The notes beneath the pieces are model-generated. The model worked only from the letters and a program-made list of their open reading frames with translations. It ran no database searches and was not told the DNA's origin. Made by a program: the position numbers and the translations under genes. From NCBI GenBank assembly GCA_019009955.1, contig CM032229.1, positions 83,997,501 through 84,061,500 of the forward strand: a DNA stretch of 64,000 nucleotides, written 5' to 3'. The DNA is from Riptortus pedestris (taxonomy: Eukaryota; Arthropoda; Insecta; Hemiptera; Alydidae). Shown in pieces: positions 57,435 through 64,000 of this stretch (its first letter is position 1; each line of letters starts with the position of its first letter).

Positions 57435-57541
57435 TTAAACGACAGTAGTTTTGTTTTGACATCATTTTCGTCTTCACCTGAGAAATATCGCGTCATGAGT
57501 ACAGCCTCAATAGCTGATTTTCCTTAGGAGAAATCTGCTAA
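57095..57541 (+). mobile_element. Helentron-like copy H, 5'-truncated
   Basis: Plus orientation. 'ctgacgcataataacggaga', 'tggattacagccattaaacg', 'actagagcgttaacagacag', then (CA)n(TA)n (57346-57430) and the 3' end 'acagcctcaatagctgattt' with a mutated palindrome (tccttaggaga) and CTAA at 57538-57541. The 5' end is missing. Confidence 0.8.
57346..57430. repeat. (CA)n(TA)n microsatellite in copy H
   Basis: A short CA tract then about 28 TA units at the element's conserved position. Confidence 0.95.
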
Positions 57542-58088
57542 AATCTAATTTACATCATTATTTCTCTACTAATTTATTATTCTCTATCTCCCAAAGTTCC
57601 CGAGTCATTTTCATTTTTTCAGCCTGTATTTTTTTCTTTTTATTTTGATTTGTGAGAAAAAAATGTTTCCTGCCGGGAGTCGAATTCGGAAATGTTGGAT
57701 ATTTTCCTCTCAAATAAAAAAAAAAAAAAAACGACGTAATTTCGTGATTACCTGGGCTCAAGTCCTGGCAGGTACGGAAATTGTATCTCACAAATAAAAA
57801 ATAGCCCTCCCAATGTTCATTTCAATCTTTTTGTCTGCCGTGAGTTACATGCTAATCCTGTAGTTCAATGGGACACGGTAAAGGTCAATGCGAATCCTTT
57901 GCCCTTTCCTGTATAGCGTTAACCAGTCTGTAAGGTTCAACATTTTTTATACCTTTCGTGATAAAAATATTTAATAAATGAACTTAAATTAACTTAAGCC
58001 TGCTGTCTCTAATCATTGTGATTAGACGATGGAGATTTTCTTATCTTAGTATCTGCTTAAATTTTCAGTGTAAAACTTTTAAGTCTAT
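57542..58088. other. Gene-free DNA
   Basis: Two stretches (57673-57695 and 57749-57775) have B-box-like phrases in minus orientation, but no A-box, so no tRNA or SINE is called. Confidence 0.35.
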
Positions 58089-59030
58089 TCAAATACAATT
58101 ATATAAATATCTGATCACGAAAAGCAAATAGTAAATACTTGAAATACATAAATCGTAGCTTTAAAAAAAAAGTCCATCACGCAGGGGCTGCGTAAACTAA
58201 GCAGATTTCCCACGTGAAGTTTTACAATAGAGAAATCTGCCTAATAACAACTGTAGTAGTAAGAAACCTCTAAACCTAAAACATTATTTAGGGCGTAATA
58301 ACCCAGTAGTTTCTAGCCCCAAAAAAACAGTTAACCTAACCTCTAAACCTATTCACGAGGGACGAATAGTTATGGAATCGGCCGCCAGAGCTATCGGCGG
58401 AAAGTCCGAACATAGCCTTCAAGGTGACCACACGCAGAATACAAATGCAAATATCTCGGTTAATATTCAAGATACAGAATAAATGTATATAGAACAATAT
58501 TTATAGTAAATTTAATTTGCAATACGATTTATTCCATACACTTTTTCGATTCGACGCATAATAACGGAGATATTTTGAATTTTCTAAAATCCCCCACTCT
58601 AAACCCCCCCTCCCACATGTCCGATTTCAGCCATTAACGAACTTGATCTTCCTTTTTACATAAAACAAACGAAATTCCGAGTTTGGTAAAGATCAAACAA
58701 AAATTGCGACCACTAGAGCGTTAACAGACAAATATATAAATATATATAATTTTGAACGGACCTCATTTTCGTCATCTCCTGGGTAGGATCGATGGACATT
58801 TGAAGAAATTTTTTCGAAACTCGCATCATGAGTACGACCTCAATAGCTAATTTCCCTTAAGGGAAATCTGCTAATATACGTATAACACTATAGAACTTAA
58901 ATGTCATAAAATACAAAAGAAAAGTTTCTCTTTATTTTATTTTGCGAAATTGACGTTTCTTATCCCGCCACAGATCGTATATTATCAGCTGGGGGTATGT
59001 ACGAAATTACTAAGTCTCTATTTTAGTTCA
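58089..59030. repeat. Duplicated segment, split by Helentron copy I
   Basis: The flanks 58089-58172 ('tgatcacgaaaagcaaatag', 'gaaatacataaatcgtagct') and 58875-59030 ('acgtataacactatagaact', 'caaaagaaaagtttctcttt') match 61619-61697 and about 61750-61905 respectively. The second copy lacks the Helentron. Confidence 0.75.
58173..58874 (+). mobile_element. Helentron-like copy I, near-complete
   Basis: Plus orientation. TCCATCACGCAGGGGCTGCG is at 58173 and 'aagcagatttcccacgtg' follows. Then the body, 'gttaacagacaaatatataa' with a very short TA tract, 'tgaacggacctcattttcgt' and the palindrome (one change) lead to CTAA at 58871-58874. At 702 bp it is non-coding. The very short TA tract contrasts with copies B-D. 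Confidence 0.9.
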
Positions 59031-59828
59031 AATTTCATAGTTAATTTCCACCAACTTAACTTCAAGGCTTATCACTACGGTTCTTTGGTCCAAAAATACC
59101 CACTAACCTGAATGATTAATGGTGTTCCGAAGTCTGGAGTACGAATTATTATTCATGAATATATTTATTACAAGATTGAGCTATTCGCGCCTAAACAAAT
59201 AAAAATAGAAAACTAAAAAAAAAAAAAATAGCTTTAGTATGTGTGTGTGTGTGTGTGTGGTCATTCATGAATGCTCCCGTCAGTTGGAGAACGGCAAGAG
59301 CCGAAACGTGTCTGCTATTGACACAAGCCACGTGTGGCCAGCCATTTTCTAGTAATTTATCAGGAGACAAAGGCTCCCTCAACTGCTCCACTAAATTTAG
59401 ACTGTTTTGAGTAGGTTTGATGAGAAAGGTTCGGCCTGACTTTGAGAAGCAGCTGTTAGATCACTGTGTCAGGTTTCCATCGCTCAGCCAAAATGCCTTC
59501 AACAAAATCTATTTCTGGAAATTGTTTTGACTATTTGTCTACTTAACGTCAAGGTGAGAAATATACTTAGCCATCTATTTTAAAGTGCCTTCTCAAGTAA
59601 ACATGTGAGCACGGATGTACATGTCGAGAATCAACAGTCACAGGTAATGTTTTTTTTTTTTTTTTTGTCCTCAACGGAATTAATAATTAAGAAACGTTAT
59701 TTTTTTTCCTAAGTAGAACTAAAGAGGTGCAATTACAAAACAGATGGATAACTCGAGCAGAGTAAAGTATTTTATAAAATTTCACTAAGTTCCAGTAAAA
59801 TTGATTATGACCTTATGTGTAGTACATT
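59031..59828. other. Gene-free DNA
   Basis: Contains a short (TG)n at 59238-59258 and T-runs at 59648-59666. Nothing else recognised. Confidence 0.4.
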
Positions 59829-60569
59829 TTAGCAGATTAAGCCCTTAAGGGAAATCAGCTATTGAGGTCGTACTTATGACGCGATTTTCGATAAATTTCT
59901 TCAAATGTATATATATATATATATATTTGTCTGTTAACGCTCTAGCGGTAGCAATTTTTGTTTGATCATTACGAAACGGTTGTAATCGGATTAGAGGGAG
60001 GGGGGGGGGTTTAGAGGGGGGATTTTCGAAAATTCAAAATATCTCCGTTATTATGCATCGGATCGTAAAAGTGTATAGAACCAATCTTATTGCAAATTAA
60101 ATTTACTATAAATGTTGTTATATACAATTATTCTTAATGCAAATATCTCAGTAAATAATCAAGATATTGAAAAAATGTGCATAACAACATTACATAACAT
60201 AGAACATTACATTTGCAATAAGATTGGTTCTATACAATTTTTCGATCCGACGCATAATAACGGAGATATTAAGAATTTTCGAAATTCTCCCCCTCTAAAC
60301 CCCCCCCTTCTCCTAGTCCGATTTTAGCCATTAACGAACTCGGTCTTTCTTTTTGTATAAAAAGATTATATATCAAGTTTGGTAACGATAACACAAAAAT
60401 TGCGACCACTAGAGTGGTAACAGACAAATATATATATATATACAGTTTTGAACGGAGCTCATTTTCGTCATCTCCTGGGTAGGATCGATGGACATTTGAA
60501 GAAAAATTTCGAAAATCGCGTCATGAGTACAACCTCAATAGCTGATTTCCCTTAAGGGAATTCTGCTAA
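59829..60569. mobile_element. Helentron-like inverted dimer (copy J): two 3' halves head to head
   Basis: The left half is in minus orientation: TTAGCAG at 59829, palindrome diverged, TA tract 59908-59925, body to about 60130. The right half is in plus orientation: body from about 60140 ('caaatatctcagtaaataat', 'cgacgcataataacggagat'), TA 60427-60441, palindrome and CTAA at 60566-60569. Both ends are therefore 3' ends, and no 5' TC end exists. Total is 741 bp. The halves are not identical, so the dimer is not a very recent rearrangement. Confidence 0.85.
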
Positions 60570-60782
60570 TAGAAATTTAGGTGCCCAAAACGTAAAATAA
60601 AAATTGATTAAATTAATTGACGTATCTTCGAACATATTTTTGCACGTATCTCACATTGTAAGGGTCCAATGAATGAACCATTGAGTTTGTAAGCTTACAA
60701 TAAGACGTGCCGTGATATATTAGCTTATGTAGCTTATAAATAGAACTGGAGGTTTAATGAACCCTGAAAAAAAATACATTTA

Positions 60783-60783
<1 letters not shown>

Positions 60784-60815
<32 letters not shown>

Positions 60816-60905
60816 GTACATTTGAACGGACCTCATTTTTATCGTCTGTTATGAAGGATTGATAGAAAAGTGAAGAAAATTTTGGAAAATTGTGTAATGA
60901 TAATC
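60784..60905 (+). mobile_element. Helentron-like copy K, 3' fragment
   Basis: A TA tract (60784-60813), then 'tttgaacggacctcattttt' and 'agtgaagaaaattttgg', match the 3' region. It ends before the palindrome. Confidence 0.65.
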
Positions 60906-61284
60906 ACCACAAAGAGAACCTAGACATTCTTAAACAGAAAAAATAATTACTAAACCAAAAAATATTCCCCCAAATTTTTAAAAAAAGAAGAAAAAGCAAT
61001 ACAATATTATAATAAAACTAACTATTTATATGCATTCTATTTCGTTGATATAGCCAAATCTCTATGTGGAAACAACCGTAAAAATCGTTTCGTTGAGAAC
61101 ATGATAAAACAATGGACTTGAATATGGCTCGGGGGTGTGGTGTAACTGATGACCGTCTTAATGAAGATTTCTACAGTAAGTTTTGACAGTAATATAACGT
61201 ATGCTGTTAGTATGAACTCATTATTCAAATGTCAAATTATAAACCTTGAAATAATTAAATTATTTAATTTCCTTAGAAACAACG

Positions 61285-61335
<51 letters not shown>

Positions 61336-61618
61336 ATGTTTCTAGACCAAAGAAGGCTCCATGAAGGTAGTACCATTATTTTAAGCACGAATTAATAAGT
61401 AAATATTGGTCACGGCAATTGGATTGGTTGGTGAAAAGTGAGTGGTTGAATATTGGGGCTATATGAGTTAATCAGTTAATCAGTTCTGCGTAATGCTTGA
61501 AAAGTTAAACAATTAAATTTGTCCCGGCAAAGGGTCATGAACTTGACATTAGAGGTCACAAGGTCACGACTCTGGAACAAGGGATGTGGCCGGTTCGTAG
61601 TACTGTAACCCCATCACG
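60906..61618. other. Gene-free DNA
   Basis: Holds a (TA)n tract at 61290-61330 with no element flanks. Nothing else recognised. Confidence 0.45.
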
Positions 61619-61910
61619 ATACAATCATATTAATATTTGATCGCGAAAAGCAAAGTGTAAATAATCGAAATACATAAGTCATAGCTTAAAAAAACAGTAT
61701 AGTAAATATAGTACAGTTAATTCTCAATGATAATATAAACCAAGTGTAGGTACGTATAACAAAATAGAACTTAATTGTCAAAATACAAAAGAAAAGTTTC
61801 CCTTTATTTTATTTTGTGAAATGGAAGTTTTTTTAATACTGATTTTCTTTTCCCTGCGTAAATAGCATATGAGCAGTTGGGCATATGTATGAAATTACAC
61901 AGTCTCAATT
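61619..61910. repeat. Second copy of the duplicated segment, without Helentron
   Basis: 'tgatcgcgaaaagcaaagtg', 'tacgtataacaaaatagaac' and 'caaaagaaaagtttcccttt' follow the same order as at 58089-59030. Instead of the 0.7 kb Helentron there are about 55 bases of other sequence. Confidence 0.75.
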
Positions 61911-61946
61911 TGAAGTATAACAAAACATTAAGAATGAACTTGGTCC

Positions 61947-62209
61947 TTCAACATCGGATTGGATAAGATACGAAGATACTTATCCATCATATTCGAAATG
62001 TTAAAATTGGAAGTGTCAATGATCACAGAATCAATGTTTGTGTTGCGAGTTGATTTCTTCGTGCAAAATAGTGTCTACTTTAAAGACAATCGTAGTTTTT
62101 CAGCACCTATTTAAGGTGAAAACAAAATGAATAATATGGTTCATTGTGGAGAAATCCCCAGAATAGGCTTTGGACTTCGAAAAAACACATCCCTTAAAAA
62201 TAAAGGAAA

Positions 62210-62217
<8 letters not shown>
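61947..62217 (+). repeat. Direct repeat, copy 1 (~270 bp)
   Basis: Starts 'ttcaacatcggattgg' and ends 'aaataaaggaaagtatata'. It matches 62652-62926 in the same orientation with about 20 differences by eye. Confidence 0.92.

Positions 62218-62250
<33 letters not shown>
62212..62250. repeat. (TA)n microsatellite
   Basis: Pure TA tract at the end of direct repeat copy 1. Confidence 0.95.
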
Positions 62251-62257
<7 letters not shown>

Positions 62258-62562
62258 AAAAGTGGAGGTTTACTGAAGGCTGAAACCAAAAACAAAATAC
62301 TATTGAACCAGGTATTACTCGGGATTGAGAAAAGAATGTATAGAATAATACTTCTAGAACACCTAATTTGCTACAAGATTAGGTATATAACATTTTTGGA
62401 TAGATATCATAATAACGCAAATATTTTGAACTTTATATTTTCCCTTCTCTAATCTTCCTCTTCCTGGGTCCACTTCACCCATTACCGAACAAGACCTTTA
62501 GTTTTGCATCAAACATTTGAATATCAATTATTTTAGAATTTTCTATACCGAAGGGCTATGGT
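62251..62562 (+). mobile_element. Helentron-like body fragment
   Basis: 'gtggaggtttactgaaggct', 'tattactcgggattgag', 'gatatcataataacgcaaat' and 'cacccattaccgaacaagac' match the plus-oriented body. Both termini are absent. Confidence 0.65.
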
Positions 62563-62574
62563 TAAACACAAACG

Positions 62575-62650
62575 GCCAACCCGTGGGGACTTCTGGATTC
62601 TCACCTGGGAAATGGGAATGTATTTAGTGATGAACTGATTGAATAAAACC
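62575..62650 (+). mobile_element. SINE-A fragment, decayed middle part
   Basis: 'acggccaacccgtgg', 'attctcacctgggaaatggg' and 'gtatttagtgatgaactgat' follow the SINE order, with a large deletion in the tRNA-like region. Confidence 0.5.
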
Positions 62651-62651
62651 A

Positions 62652-62926
62652 TTCAACATCGGATGTGATAAGATACAGATATACTTATTCATCAAATTCG
62701 AAACGTTAAAATTGGAATTTTCAATGAGCACAGAACCAATGTTTGTGTTGCGAGTTGATTCCTTCGTGCAAAATAGTGTCTACTTTAAAGACAATCGTAA
62801 TTTTTCAGCTCCTATTTAAGGTGAAAACAAAATGAATAATATGGTCCATTGCTGAGAAATGCCCAGAATAGACTTCGGACTTCGAAAAAAAAAAACACAT
62901 CCCTTAAAAATAAAGGAAAGTATATA
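62652..62926 (+). repeat. Direct repeat, copy 2 (~275 bp)
   Basis: Partner of 61947-62217. It shares 'tttgtgttgcgagttgattc' and 'cttcgtgcaaaatagtgtct' exactly. Confidence 0.92.
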
Positions 62927-63094
62927 AAAACAAAAATGGTATGAATTTTACACTTGAGTTGAGATTTTTAGAATTAAGGGAAAAACTTTTTACATAAGTA
63001 ATGTATTTTAGCACTCTATTTTTCTTTTTTAATATTAACAAATAACTATGAAGCACAGAATTTAATGTTTTAAGACATGTATAATTCCATCTGG

Positions 63095-63314
63095 GGGGCT
63101 CAGGTTAGCCATGTGAGTTAAAGCGTTGACATTAAACTCACATGGTAAACCTAGAATGGCGAGTTCGATTCTTGCCTGGGCAAAGGAAATTATTTAGGGA
63201 CGAAATTCATTAAATAACATCCTAAGTCCCACCCTGACTAGAAAGGGTGGTAACCTGTAGATAACCCGTCCCAGTTAGCCTGAGTTGCAAAAAGTGGACG
63301 TTAATAAATAATAA
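63095..63314 (+). mobile_element. tRNA-derived SINE-A, full length
   Basis: 'ggctcaggttagccatgtga' head, B-box 'gagttcgattcttgcc' (one change), the family 3' half and a tail of AAT repeats. An imperfect target duplication TAATTCCATCTGG / TAATCCCGTCTGG lies at 63082-63094 and 63315-63327, suggesting an older insertion than the one at 48585. Confidence 0.92.
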
Positions 63315-64000
63315 TAATCCCGTCTGGAACATTATATTCGTTGAAGATTCGTCGATGTTTGACGTAAACGAATAGCTAAACATAACGTCTATCATCTTCA
63401 TGCGTTATTACCAGACTCTCACTTCATAAGAGATTGACGAAATTAGCATCTCATGATTCCAATAGAACAATTCAAAATCATACATAACTAAAGAGTTATC
63501 TTCGTTCCAAAAATCCCACGAAGGGCCAACAATAAAAATGATTGCTACGACTTAGCTAGTGTTCAGAAAACGGCAGTGATATCTCTGAGAGGTGAACTCT
63601 ATGGGCATTGTACATCACTGATGATTAGGCGTTACAAATATTCTCAATACATTTGGGAAGGGGGGAGGTGGTGGTTTTGCCATTTCAAAACTGTTTGTAT
63701 CACGACTAGTCAAAATATATTCGTACAATTTACATTCAAGGAAACCAAATGGAAAAAGCTTCATTATAGAAAATGTTTAAAGTGCTTTCGAGGATGGCGG
63801 TTCACTGAATCGTATAAAATGGTCTAGTTCCTCCACCTTTTAAAGAATAAATGACCGCGGAAACAAAATTAAATACATTCGATGTAAAAGTGCACGGATT
63901 CCAAGAGAAAAACAGAAAGAAAAAAGATTGAGCTAAAGAATGAGAGTGAGAGAGAGAACCTATTTGTCTTGGGATCAAACTCAATTGAGCGGTTCATCTG
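63315..64000. other. Gene-free DNA to window end
   Basis: No supported gene. A short GA repeat near 63941-63957; frames 63576-63827 and 63802-63984 have no motif. Confidence 0.4.

Noticed and set aside
57655..57785. tRNA-like phrases 'gggagtcgaattcgg' and 'gggctcaagtcctggcagg'
   Set aside because: B-box-like only. No A-box at the right distance and no cloverleaf by eye.

Overview
The window is AT-rich eukaryotic DNA, most likely from an arthropod and probably an insect with a large, repeat-laden genome. The evidence is fossils of Jockey-, I- and R1-type LINEs, a tRNA-derived SINE family, a Tc1/mariner remnant, Helitron and Helentron-like elements, long (TA)n/(TG)n/(CT)n tracts and very long gene-free stretches. 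There is no bacterial-style gene organisation, and no complete host gene could be recognised. The only sequence that looks like host coding DNA is a possible terminal exon at 32860-33028 (minus). A second short unexplained reading frame lies at 34931-35122 (minus).

Layout. 1-520: minus-strand Helitron piece, cut by the window edge. 2091-2950: decayed Helentron-like pieces. 4071-8826: a nest in which a Helentron-like element has been opened at its (TA)n tract by two DNA transposons. One is a 3.4 kb element with ~250 bp terminal inverted repeats (TIRs), itself split by a Jockey LINE. The other is a 618 bp Tc1/mariner-type element. 9535-10090: I-type LINE 3' end. 12188-13716: Helentron-like copy B, abutting an I-type LINE RNase H/C-terminal fragment (13724-14929). 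16370-17863: Helitron with a 298 bp tandem array. 18317-19120: decayed LINE coding pieces. 19919-20128: (CT)n(AC)n. 22.4-23.8 kb: SINE fragments. 25.4-29.2 kb: cluster of four Helentron-like copies. 31.5-32.7 kb: two SINEs. 37.2-37.8 kb: probable solo LTR. 40.6-41.05 kb: LINE fragment with an endonuclease-like motif. 41.65-41.91 kb: a second tRNA-derived SINE type. 48.6 kb: SINE with a perfect 14 bp target duplication. 49.48-52.12 kb: 2.6 kb minisatellite (50 bp unit). 52.9-53.99 kb: R1-like LINE 3' end whose UTR carries a second minisatellite, also with a 50 bp unit. 56.6-60.9 kb: more Helentron-like copies, one of them an inverted dimer. 61.6-62.9 kb: local duplications. 63.1 kb: SINE.

The strongest biological story is the interaction of mobile elements. 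One Helentron-like family carries an internal (TA)n tract that serves as a landing pad for other transposons. It also seeds many of the window's microsatellites and forms a palindromic dimer. The best candidate for something under-described is the TIR transposon at 4561-7988. It carries a broken cysteine-rich gene whose family I remember only as 'uncharacterized' arthropod proteins. All family names come from motifs read by eye; no database search was possible.
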